Source: Takakia lepidozioides
Taxonomy: Eukaryota > Streptophyta > Takakiopsida > Takakiales > Takakiaceae
Assembly: GCA_030704615.1 (NCBI GenBank)
Contig: CM060731.1
Location: forward strand, 83,866,756-83,930,755
Length of the DNA: 64,000 nucleotides
Direction: 5' to 3'
Shown: piece after piece, positions 10,301-20,440 of the stretch
Position numbering within the stretch: position 1 is the first letter of the stretch
How the letters are laid out: every line of letters begins with the position of its first letter
The notes under the pieces: model-generated
The model's input: only the letters and a program-made list of their open reading frames with translations
Database searches by the model: none
What the model was told of the DNA's origin: nothing
Program-made: the position numbers and the translations under genes

Positions 10301-12654
10301 GTATGCCTCCAATGACATTTGGGGAGGGGAAACAATCGCAATGTTCAGGTCCTTCAAAGTCTGATCCAGCACAATGACGGCGCGCTTTTCGAGCTGCAAA
10401 TAGTATATTTGTCAGAATTGCAAAAAAGATACACATCACATACTTGAAGAGAAGAAACAGCATGTTCGAATACACACCTGACTCCAAAATGTAGCCTTGT
10501 GGAGCCAGTTATCAAACACCAAATCACTGATTCCTTCCACCTTTGTGCCAGGCTGTATGGTGCTCTTTGGGAACTGATTCAAGTCCTTTACTGTTTGATC
10601 TGAGTTCCATATCTCCAGCCACCTTATTTTTGTTTGTGGGTCGACCATCGATATGGCCAGCCGGTGCAATTTCTCCTGCTGCATCTCCGGATGCACATGC
10701 TTGTCATAGTGTGTTTTGATCTGCTGAAGGAACTCAGGACCAAGTCCAGGATCTACTATTCTAAGCTGCTTTCCGAAGGCTGACATCAATTTGGTTCTTC
10801 GCATTTCAAACTCCTTCTTTATTGCAGCTTCCACACCCTTTGATGTCCTTAGTTCTTCTGGTGTAGTGCGGTAATATTCGGATTTTCCCTTCTCAGCTGC
10901 CTCTGCCAGTTCTTGCTGCATTCATTCAAGTAGTGATTAGCTCCGAGGGGACTACAAACATGTATTCGAAAAGTAAACAGATTACAGACTCGGGCTTACC
11001 GCATACATGTACTCCAGAAACGCCTCTCGTGTCAAAGAATACCAAGTGCCTGCAGCTCTTCCTGTTTCGCACTTCTTGATGATATTGGGTGGTAGTACTG
11101 TCCGAAAATCATCCAGCTTCATCAGACCAATCCTCTGAATTCGGAATAGTGTGTGAACCAAGCTTGTTGTCACATGCGATTTCTCTGTCGATCTGCAAAA
11201 ACATTGGAAACATTGCATTCCTTAACACTGTTTTTTGAGGATTAACAAGACACTACAGAGGGAATGAAATCTCCTGGATGACTTACTTGTTCACGTCGTG
11301 CATAGCTGTAAGAAGCCTAGCGATGTCGTTTCCTGGATCCAAAACCATTGCCTCCACAGCAACATGCTTGTCTTTGTCTTTCGAATGGTGTTTCTGAATG
11401 TATCCCATCCATGCCAGCAATCGGTGGTTGCCGTCCCAGACGTAGAACATGTGGTTGCAGAATTGCTGGGTGTTCTTTCCCATCATGAGGCCCAGCTCGA
11501 ACTCCTCATTGGCATCTTTCCAGCACTCATCCCAGTTATCACTGATCTCTGGAGACACTAATGTGCTTTTCCCATTTATATCCGTCAGTGACACATAAAA
11601 AACTTGTGCACCAAGTCTATATCCATGCACAAAATCACTCTCCAATTTTGTTATGTCATGGGAAAGAGGTGGACGCACAACAGGCATTGATATCATCCGG
11701 CACAGAGGTATGTCCAGACGCCCTCCAGATACGAGCATGTCCCTTATAACCTCCTGAGAGTTTACCTTCTGGAATGACATGAGTTCTTTCACCTTGTCAA
11801 GGTAGTGCACTTCGGATTCATCTGCTTCATCTGTATTCTCTGAGCTTTTTGCGGACTCGTCCCCATCTCCAGATCCTTTCCCCTCTGATCCTGTAGGCTT
11901 CGACCTCACAGTTTTCTGCACGATGCCATTCAGTTCTGACTGAGTGATTTGCAAATAGTGAATGGCGATAACGACCATCACTCTCTATCAAGGAAATTCA
12001 CCATGAATGGTGTGAAAGAATTCAGCACAATCTACACATGCAAAGCTGAGACTGCCGTATTCAAAACAAAAGCGAGAGCGATAGCGAACGGCGTTAACGA
12101 CAATCACAAAAGATAACGACCTGCCGGATCGGTGTTGTGTAATGACATACATGTGCAACTGATTGGCGGCAACGACATTCAGTGTAGTTTAGGGAGAATA
12201 GTAAGTGCAGACTCTCTCTTCAAACACATAGGTACATAAATCTCATGAGGAGAATCGAATGGCGTTAACGACGCTCGCAATTCAGTAGTTCCTGCTAAAG
12301 AAGGGAAGATGAAGGACTCCTTGAAAGGCAATCAGACAGACTATATGATAAAACTTACTGGCACCTTCTTAGGTTTTGAAATTTGATCCCCTTCAGCAGC
12401 TTTCCTCTTCCCTCTCACATCTGCTGGAGTTTCTGTCTGCGCAAGGGTTTCTTGACCTTCTCCAGGTTCGGCGTTCCGCGTGCTTCAACCTTCTTCAGTG
12501 TCCTGCGAATCATCTCTGCCTCCACAGGCTGGCGCACTCTTATCACCGACTGTGTCGCAGCCGCTGCCTCAGTCTCCGTCTGCTCTTGTGAATCAGTCTC
12601 CGCGTTCACCTGCTGCCTTGGCCCTGTGTTCTCCAACAAACGACGCCTCGTCAT
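7351..12654 (-). CDS. Transposon-borne ParB-like / beta-class methyltransferase-like protein, nine exons
   Basis: Exons read on the minus strand: (1) 12654-about 12363, (2) 11939-11287, (3) 11192-11000, (4) 10915-10478, (5) 10393-10167, (6) 9222-8571, (7) 8457-8128, (8) 7924-7639, (9) 7544-7351. All introns are GT-AG, and exons 2-9 join in phase into 990 open codons. Exon 2 has a ParB/Srx-like motif DGNHRLLAW (about residue 169) followed by a helical stretch running into exon 3. Exon 6 holds a Lys/Glu-rich linker. Exon 7 has ADIVILDIPDG in the place of DPPY (motif IV). Exons 8-9 join to give VVDLSVSTG, then GRSLFGMEGDSDLY, matching the motif I-II-III order of N4/N6-amino methyltransferases, with motif IV before motif I as in the beta class. 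The catalytic DPPY and FxGxG signatures are both altered; an NPPY occurs in exon 8. Exon 1 (NLS-like GKRKAAEGDQISKPKK end) changes frame near 12430-12490, so the N-terminus is uncertain. Confidence 0.7.
9363..10088. repeat. Palindrome cluster A: seven 24-bp sites in intron 5
   Basis: Seven copies at 9363-9386, 9469-9492, 9630-9653, 9738-9761, 9833-9856, 9944-9967 and 10065-10088. The best copies have an 11-base arm GTGAATGTCGT, a CA centre, then the exact reverse complement of the arm. In the copy at 9630 both arms change together (TCG to GCG with the matching change opposite), so symmetry is preserved. All lie in the intron between exons 5 and 6, spaced about 90-160 bp. Confidence 0.9.
11958..12278. 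repeat. Palindrome cluster B: four diverged sites in intron 1
   Basis: Four weaker copies of the same 24-bp design at 11958-11981, 12084-12107, 12159-12182 and 12255-12278, in the intron between exons 1 and 2. They keep the GGCG arm core, a two-base centre (TA or CA) and ACGAC on the far side, spaced about 75-125 bp. Confidence 0.75.
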
Positions 12655-13510
12655 TTTCTCTCTTGCTCTGCGTCTCTCTCTAAGGGAAGTAAAATAAAGA
12701 GACTTTCTTGCTCTTTCGTATTCTAGAAGGAACCCTCTCCAGCTTGACTACCACTCTCCCTCTAAGCGCGAAAAGTAGAAAAACGCAGTGACTCCCGATT
12801 TCTTGCGGGATTGCCTGCGTTCTTGCGTGTCTCTAGAAGCATCGGATTCCCTCCCGCGTGACCGTTACACATAGTCGTTTCCTTATTAGTGCACATGCCA
12901 GCAATTGGTGTACAGCTGTTCGTATTCAGTTATGGATGTCTGACGTGTGCCGCCCAAAAAAAACGGCGTGTTCTTTATTAGAACGGGTTCAATATTTAAA
13001 AATAACAGCGAATCCCAGAAATTGATGCGCAGTCTTAAACAAATAAATATAAATGAACGAGAGTTTGATGACAAATTTTGGAATATCATACACGGTCATC
13101 CTTGTTAGCCAAACCCCACATTCGTTTCACATTTGGAACTTTCCAGGTGCGCATGATCATTTAGTAGTAGTATATAGATACATTTACTTAATCTGCAATC
13201 CCATTCTCAGATCCTGTGGCATGCTTCCAGGAAGTCGGCTTTGTTATTGGGTTTATTGATGAGGTTCTGATTAACGGTTTAACAGTTGCCGACACTGCCC
13301 CTAGGGATACTCTGACCACTGGGCCCACAAGAAAAGTAATTAAAATGGACGGCTGCATATCTGGAAAGAATAACATAATATGCACAGTCGTTATCTGAGC
13401 TTCCTCCGCCATATTCTCTGCTCATTCTTCAACTGTGTTCTGGAGACAGCAGTAAACCGATTTACACTAGATCTGCGATAGCAAGGTACAAACATACTCG
13501 AGGAAGGAAG
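12655..13510. promoter_or_regulatory. Divergent intergenic region of the transposon
   Basis: About 850 bp lie between the start of the methyltransferase-like gene (minus) and the start of the transposase gene (plus), so it must hold both promoters. AT-rich patches near 12990-13050 and 13175-13190 could be TATA regions but none is compelling. No ORF of note and none of the 24-bp palindromes occur here. Confidence 0.45.
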
Positions 13511-16500
13511 ATGGCTTCCTCTGAAGCGGAGTTCTTCTCAGACGACAAACCAGTGCCGTTCTCCCAGGAAGTCCTTGACAATGGATTTGCAATTGTTCTG
13601 GAACATGTCTTGGCTACCCGTTTTCAGCTGCAGAATGGCTCCATCTTTTTGGAGAAAGAGGTTTACGATCTGAAAGGGAAGTTGGTGAAATATTCTTTCC
13701 AAAACCGTGATGAGACGGCTCATATCAGCCAGTGGAGAGTGCGTCCTGGTCGATACAGAGTACTTGGAGAGCCTCGGCGAAAGTCCCTTGGGTCATATGT
13801 GACGCCCGGGACTGCTGCTTCGGTCGTTGAAGACAAGAGGGAGGTGGTGGTGAAAAAAGAACAGACTTCCTCCACTCCAATCGTTGAGCTTTCGGATTCT
13901 TCCGATGATGACATAAGTGAAATTCCAAATCCAGTCCTTCCTACTGTGGTTGGAGAAGCTGATGAAGAAGAGATTTGTAGTGTCATTCCAAAATTGCGGG
14001 CGATGGGAGGAATGGCTGGATTCAAAAGTGAGTTGCGGGGAATTATTGGGAATCTTTGAAGCAGGTGCCTGTGAAGTTCTTGCCGGAGACTTTTGATGGC
14101 GATATCCTATTCGAGCTGCCTCCTCCTCCGCGAGTTGGAGGTGTAACAATCATGATGCATGGAATGGACAAGAAACACGACGGGCACCCGTGGTGCAGAA
14201 CAAAAACATCCAATATTCAGAATGATGACAAGCTTGTTTTCAGGAGGACAGTTTGCAATGGACACCTTAGGTGTGATAATTTGAATTGCAGACACTTTCT
14301 TCAGTCTGGGGTTCATAATCAAAGCGAATGGGAGGGTCTGGCGGAAAATCCATTTCAGCCTGGGACTGCCCCTCCACCGGCAAACACTTTCGTCTGCAAA
14401 TTCTGCAAACTTGTGCCATCCTGTTTGGCGCTCTGCGGAGCAAGAATGTACTATGTTGTCCACCGTTTGAATACAATGACGAGAGCTTGTGTGCATTTTG
14501 GATTCCATAACCATCCTGTCTCGAAGGGGGATTACAGGGAGAGTGTTGAGACAGTATCGAGGTTGATCAAACAGGAGTTCGGGAGAAACCCATCCGCAAC
14601 AACATCTGCAATTGCTCTTGGCGCAAGCAAGTCCTTCTTGGAAAGCCATATTTTGAGTGAAGGAGATTCTGTGGGGACTAAACTTGACGGTGCAGCATTG
14701 GACCTGGTCATGGATCATTTCTCCACTTTAAGTTCACCTAACATTCGGCATCAGATCAATGCATTGAGAATGGGCTCTGGATCAGAGGCTACATAGACAA
14801 TATTTTGGAATTGAAACGAGTGAGCAAGTACGATTACATCCAGGACAATGTATTCCCAGGTCAAGGTGCCATCAAAGTTTTTCTTTTCAAAATGTCGACT
14901 GTTGGGGAGGGCAGTGGGTTAGCCTCGTGAAGCGGATGCAGAAGACTGGGGACTTGCAGAACTGTTTTCTTATGTTTGATCATGTGAAACGAGTGAAGGA
15001 TTGGACGACAATGGCTTGTCATGTCTACGATCCAGTGTACCAACGAGTTATGACAATTGCAGTTTGTGACATGCAATCCGAGGATACGGAATCCCAGAAG
15101 CTCATGTGGAATTCCCTGATACGTGTCATGGGCTGCCATGGGCTGCCATCTCCAAATTTCGCAGGTTTTATGGCGGATAGTGCTCAAGCAAATTTCAATG
15201 CTATTCGTGTTGTCTTCGGATCGGGCGACCCAAAAGTGCCTATGCCAGGAGAGAGAGCGTATATGTCTATTCCATTGGACACAATCTCTGGAAAAACATA
15301 CAAAGTCGGACATCAAACCAGAGATGCAGACTCAGCACCGTAAATTGTGCAAAGAGTACAAAGATGCTAGAACAATGAAGGAGGCGGACACTTTGTTCCA
15401 GACAATTCGTGCCTGGTGGTTCTCTTCTGGAGCTGCATCACTTGAGAGTATGAGAGCATTGGAAGATTGGCTGGCGTTTTGGCACTTCCGGTATAGACAG
15501 TGGGGAGCAGCCATGACAATGGTACGAGGCTTCTATTTCATGCTTTATTCATACATTTGCTTTCCATATTTTTGACTCATTGCTTTCTTTATGTTGTTTC
15601 CTGTGCACTGTTCTGAAGTGTGGTTATCCTCTTTGCAGAACATGTCCATTGAGGAAATGGCGGACATGCCATCTTGCAATTTGGCAGAAACTGTGCACAA
15701 TGCATGGTTGCAGCAGTCTGGGAAACGAGGTCGGGATTTGTATGTGGCAACAACAAATGATTTGATACGTGCCTTGCAACAACAAACCCGATACCGTGAT
15801 TTCTTACGAGGTGGGGTTGGTGGCAAGGGTCCGGACAAATGGGAGTTGATGTTGCGTGCTGCAAACAGATCTGGGGATCCAATCAAGATAGCACGGGCGG
15901 TGAGCATGTATGCCAGGGAACGCCACTTGTTTCTAGAGTTCCACATCTTGAAGGGGAGGAGAGATTCGGCTCCTGTAAGAGGAAATTGAACACTCCACCT
16001 GGTTCGGATTCAGATTCCCACAGGGCAGACCGTGATAACTTCTTGAAGCCTCGTGTTCCCCTGCATGACAGCTCCATGTCCGGAACCTCCATTGTGGAGG
16101 AACCTCCAACACGACGGCAAGCTCCAGCATCAAACCGTGCCACTGAAATGGTGCAGGAGAGAAACAACCCCCTTGATGTGCTTGAGTCCGCATGCCCCGA
16201 CCACGTTTGGCACATAGAACGCACAAGTGTCGGGTCTCGTGTGAAATGTACAGCGATCAGGGCAACTAATTTCGAGAAGTGCACTTCATCTATATCCAGA
16301 GGTGGTGCCCGAACTCTTGCTCCGACTTTCACGGGCTTGATGCGTCCATACGGTCAACCAGAAGCCAAGAACCACAAGTTCTGGTTCTGCGCAGATGATT
16401 GTGTCAGATGTGTGCATGGAACTGTGCGTCCTTCCGTAGTGATGAAGCCATCTCCTCCAACCGTTTGGCCCGTGAAGGTGGGAACACATCTCAGCTTTCA

Positions 16501-17023
16501 GGAGATTGAAATGCTGGAGGAGGCAGGTTTTTCCCTTGCGAGACAACCCCAACTCCATGCATGTGCTACTACTTCTGCGTTCTCCCGGGTCCCCCCGGCA
16601 AATCCTGACTTGTGGCCAACCAAACGAGATGGAAAGCTCGTTCGGCGTTTCCCTCCAACCGCTGAACACTTTGGCAAAGTGGAGTCCGCAAGAATGCTCC
16701 AAGCTCGTGTCGGAAGCACCACGGAAGTACCCGATCCAGGATATGGTCGGGTATTCACAATCATCACTTCCACATCTGCTGTTCATGACAGGACCTACGA
16801 CATCACGGTTTCCAATTTCCCCAATTGCACATGTCCTGATTTTGTGAATATGCTATCAACCAGTTTGGGCAAGAGAGGTAAATTCATACCCTGCAAACAT
16901 TTGTATTTCATATTTTTGAGGAGGATGGTTTGCGATCCCAAACGTGACAACTTCATTCACCAGGCCACTATGAGTTTCAACGAGGTCGATACTCTTTTGC
17001 AGCGGGATACAACACATGGGTAG
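13511..17023 (+). pseudogene. SWIM-type (Mutator-like) transposase, frame-broken
   Basis: Segments in order: 13511-14059 (acidic N-terminal region), 14056-14796 (Cys/His cluster CNGHLRCDNLNCRHF and an HNHPVSK motif), 14927-15320 (catalytic-core region with FDHVKR, VCDMQSED and MADSAQANFNAIR), 15250-15980 (CLFHWTQS) and 15839-17023 (C-terminal SWIM finger CTCPDF with CKHLYFI). The order of DDE-type core then SWIM finger is that of Mutator-like and related plant transposases. A clear intron, 15522-15638 (117 nt, GT-AG), joins two parts in the same frame. Frame changes near 14050, 14795, 14905, 15255 and 15940-15975 are not explained by introns of credible size, so the gene appears dead, though the last could be an intron starting GTAAGAG. 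Confidence 0.8.
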
Positions 17024-17550
17024 CATGAACTATGTAATGTGGTATGTGGATGACCATGATTTGAAATGTGTAATTCACATCAATTCGTCGGCTGTGCAAT
17101 GATATGGCCTCCAACTATACGGAGTGAGCTCTGAGTGACAACTTTTAGGTAGTGCACATTTGTCATTGCACCGTTCGAAGTCTACATGTCTTGCTGTCGC
17201 TATGCACTACAATCATCTTTTGAAGATGATCATAACTCTCATTGTTATTTGAGGAGGGAGGAAGTCTTCTCGTGGCAGCCTTTATGGCGCACACTTTGTG
17301 AGGATATTTTGTCGTCTTCGTAATTGTAAAAGTGAAACAAGCATTTGTAATTGCACAATGTTGGATGCTGCAATTGTAGGCCTCAACGCTCGTCTTCATT
17401 CTATTTAGGCAAGATTCCCTGCATTAATTCCACGGTCATAGGACCATCCACGGTTATAGGCGGCGCATGTTAATGCTGACGTGGCAGTTGACGGACAGTG
17501 CCATGTCATCATTTACCGCCACATCAGCATGCTGACATGACGCTCACGCC
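17024..17550. other. Right subterminal region of the transposon
   Basis: No gene. It holds the transposase 3' flank and, from about 17470, the GC-rich array with GACGTGGCA and GCCACGTCA words that mirrors the left end. Confidence 0.5.
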
Positions 17551-17603
17551 ACGTCACTCCTGCGTGAGCGTACGCTCGCGCGCTCACGTGCAACGCTCAC
17601 GCC
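17551..17603 (-). repeat. Right terminal inverted repeat of the DNA transposon
   Basis: On the minus strand from 17603 it reads GGCGTGAGC, CACGTGAGCGCG, CGCTCACGC, mirroring 6339-6393. It contains a near-palindrome around 17564-17579 (GTGAGCG, TA, CGCTCGC). Confidence 0.6.
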
Positions 17604-18239
17604 ATTGCGTCGTTGGCCAGCCAGCAGTGCCAGTGCGTCATTCCGTCTTCATCCTAACGGTCATCCATCCTTATTCATCACCCGCATTCATCCCTGGCGA
17701 ATCTTAAGGTAGGTGGAATCTAGTCATCACACTCCCCTTTTATTTTATTTTTTAAAAAGAAAGGGTAGGCCGCCAGCTCCAATGATTTTCACAACTGAGC
17801 GACCATGGAAAGTACGAGTACCTTCTGTACTAGGGGGCGCGTTCCCTGGCGTAAAAGAATTTTGGGGGCAGATTCTGCGAGGCCCTCATTGGCTGCAGGC
17901 CATAATGAGTCAATAAAAGTCAAACTGCCAATTAGGAACGCAGAATGCGCCAACGCCGTGGAGCGTCGATCTTCTGCTTCCTAATTTGCCTCAAAAAAGA
18001 CAGAATCCGCCCCCAAAATCCTCTACGTGTAGGGTGAGGCCCGAAGACGGGGGTGTTCCTGAAATGAGGGGCCCGGCACGAGGCGGTAGCCGAGTGCCTA
18101 GCCCCAAGGCCGCCCTCCGAGTGTTTGTCAGAGTGGAGATTGCGCCATGTAAGGCGCCTAAATATACACAGCACAATTCTCGGGCAGTTCTTTACGTACT
18201 AGAGAACTACGCCACATGGTGCAATATGATTGAGGTTCC
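17604..18239. other. Intergenic stretch right of the transposon
   Basis: No supported gene. Two minus-oriented GGATGAATG-like words (CATTCATCC, CATCCATCC) lie at about 17640-17695, outside the terminal repeat. Confidence 0.4.
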
Positions 18240-18288
18240 ATTATCCCATATCGATTGCCCAGGTTCAGACCCCCGAGGAGGATATAAA
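18240..18288 (+). promoter_or_regulatory. TATA region, copy 1 of duplicated promoter-like block
   Basis: The block starting ATTATCCCATATCGATTG and ending CCCA (22 bp, 18240-18261) is followed by TATAAA at 18283. The same 22 bp recurs at 18604-18625 with its TATA box at the same 43-bp distance. Confidence 0.5.
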
Positions 18289-18322
18289 CGGAGCGAGCCT
18301 CAGAGGGAATGTGAGGGGGAAC

Positions 18323-18404
18323 GCCCGGGCCCGAGGGCATTCACGGGTGTGAGGCCCAGCATGAGGGCCGGCCCGAACGCCTGTGAATGCCTGCGGGCCC
18401 GGGC
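18323..18404. other. GC-rich hairpin
   Basis: Two 22-base arms (18323-18344 starting GCCCGGGCCCG and 18383-18404 ending GGGCCCGGGC) are reverse complements apart from two mismatches, around a 38-base loop. It lies between the two promoter-like blocks. Confidence 0.6.
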
Positions 18405-18603
18405 ATTCCCCGACATGGCACCCGATTGGCCCACGTGTCGCTCAGCCTCCCTCTGCACCGGAAGATTGTTGCGGAAGGTGGTGCTGCACCGGAAGGTTTT
18501 ACACGTGGCGGTTCATAGGCACTCAATTCCGGAAGATAGACCTTCCGTTCCATCAAACGGAATGTGTAGGGTAGAGAAGCGTACGCAATCTGATTGGCTG
18601 CGA

Positions 18604-18652
18604 ATTATCCCATATCGATTGCCCATATTTAGCACCCTGTATAGTATATAAA
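18604..18652 (+). promoter_or_regulatory. TATA region, copy 2 of duplicated promoter-like block
   Basis: Second copy of the 22-bp block, followed by TATATAAA at 18645-18652. It could drive a transcript toward the CHX relic at 19091, but no coding exon starts immediately downstream. Confidence 0.5.
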
Positions 18653-19090
18653 GGGGGTGAGCTGCAAGGTAGTGCAGGTTGGGCTTAGGGTGTTCTTGAG
18701 CTATATGCTCGAGGCGGGAGGCCATATCCGGGCAGGGCATTCCCTCACGGGAGGTGTGGTCAAAATACAAAGGGTGAAACACCACCCTGAAGGGAAGGCG
18801 GACGGGTTGATGGCTGATGACACGGGCATGGGTGGTTGCTATGTGGTGCGTAATCGGCCATCCCTGCCGAATCGGCAGTACAGCCTGGGTTGCCGATTCG
18901 GCCTGATCAAAAAGTGGCAGAATACGCCACACCTGCTTTTAACGAAGAGATAACTATCCTCCCCGTATCTCTTATGAATGGAAGGTAACTCGTGTTCTCC
19001 CGCCTGCATGGGCCAATCATATGGGTCCGCTCCAGGTAACTGAACAGTCTGCCTTCCTCACTTAGTAGACTGTGAACCGACTGTGAAGCA

Positions 19091-20440
19091 ATGGGAATGG
19101 CAAATTCAAAATCGGTGACCTCCAGCGGTGTGGTGACGGGGGATAATCCGTTACAGCATGCACTGCTGCTGCTCATGCTGCAGATAGCCCTCATCATTAC
19201 TCTCACCCGCTTTGTCGCGTTGGTCCTCCGTCCTCTCAAACATCCCAGCGTGTGGCTGGTAAGCTTTCTCTCTTTTTTATCAGTCTCTCTCTCTCTCTCT
19301 CTAGTTAGATGCAGATCCTCAGTTTTGCATTGGAAACTTAATGTGGAAAGGCAAGCTTCCCATTCCACGAGTACTTCTGCCATGATGAAAACCTGGAGAC
19401 GACCAACTCAGGTTTCCAGCACGTGAATGCGATGATCTTACAGCACTCCCCTTGCTCTGTCGGTATTATGCTTGATGGGGGATTTGGAGGGCTGTCAATT
19501 GCACCTCATGTACACCTCTCTGCTTCGGGGCGGCCAGATGATCGTGAAGCCCTCATGTTGGCACGTCGGATGTCCCAGCATCATGGTGTGAAATTCACAG
19601 TGATCCAGTGTTTGATTAGAAGCCCAAAAGTAGAAGGAATCCAGAGACTGACAAGTAACACATTGCTTGAACAACATTTGCCAAGCAAACAATCTGGGTT
19701 TGTCAATCTTTCAGCAGCCATGAAACACCGGTTGGCTTTGCTGAGACTCGGGATGAAAACTTGTCACTTTTCCCAGGCACCGTGGCATAGTTCACAACGG
19801 CCAGATTTAGATGAGCAGAAAGGAAAAGCTGACAGCCATACACAAGCAAGATTAGACAACCAGGCTTCAGCTTTGAATGCGCAGATTTGTACAACAAGTG
19901 TGGGAGCCAATGGCAGACCATTGGCGAAAAGTGGTGCAGCTCATCTCAAATTGGAGAATGAAAATGAGAAGAAGTTAGACATGCAAGCACTTGCACCCCT
20001 CCTCGCTGCTTCTAAAGCAAGTGAGAGGGAGAGCAGGCTAGCAGGCAATGACACATCCATAGGCTTCAGCTCTAGGGACCCAGATCGTAGCTTGGATGAT
20101 AGTGGGCTGCACTACTCTAATCAGAACGAAGGCTTAAAGGTCTGGGACATGGAGGATCCCTACAAACCTGTGGTAGAAGTGGCAGGTTGGTCTGATTTTG
20201 TCGGTCTGCACGTCTGCACTGGCACGAGAAGAGCCCCATTCTACATTTGGGGGCGTTTCCATTGACGGGAGTGGCCTAGGGCCCATAGGAAACCTTCTTG
20301 TATCCAAGAAGCTAAAACACATGCAGGCCTCGGTACTCGTGGTGCAGCAACACCCCTCTCAGGGGCAGCTTCAAGTCTCTCAGATTCCCCCACAATCCCT
20401 TGAACTTGAAGTGGTAGATTTGGAAGGACCGGAGAGATAA
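19091..20440 (+). pseudogene. CHX-type cation/H+ antiporter relic, internally deleted
   Basis: The first piece (19091-19260) matches the N-terminus of plant CHX cation/proton exchangers: GDNPLQHALLLLMLQIAL, then LRPLKHPSVW before a GTAAGC donor. After a CT-rich acceptor region, a second piece (about 19300-20265) carries the CHX cytosolic domain: SFPFHEYF, ETTNSGFQHVNAMILQHS, PCSVGIMLDGGFGG and GRPDDREALMLARRMSQH. The last part (20198-20440) continues in another frame with LGPIGNLLVSKKLK and ASVLVVQQH, the typical CHX end. An intact CHX protein has about 800 residues with 10-12 membrane spans; nearly all of the transport domain is missing here and the C-terminal part changes frame near 20200-20260. 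The copy cannot transport ions. Confidence 0.8.

Larger units (their letters stand above)
6339..17603. mobile_element. Candidate DNA transposon with SWIM transposase and ParB-methyltransferase gene
   Basis: Imperfect inverted repeats at 6339-6393 and 17551-17603 enclose exactly two genes transcribed away from each other: the ParB-methyltransferase-like gene to the left and the SWIM transposase gene to the right. An 850-bp shared upstream region lies between them. The two-gene layout resembles autonomous Mutator-like or CACTA elements, where an accessory DNA-binding protein accompanies the transposase. The transposase frame is broken at several points, so this copy is probably not autonomous. 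The borders rest on the terminal repeats alone; no target duplication could be recognised. Confidence 0.6.

Noticed and set aside
14028-14064. 37-nt intron in the transposase gene (GTGAGT donor, CAG acceptor)
   Set aside because: Too short for a plant intron and the phases do not match; a frame change is more likely.
6320-17620. 9-11 bp target-site duplication flanking the transposon
   Set aside because: The bases next to the two terminal repeats (ending GATGCCTC and beginning ATTGCGTCG) are only loosely similar; not enough to claim a duplication.
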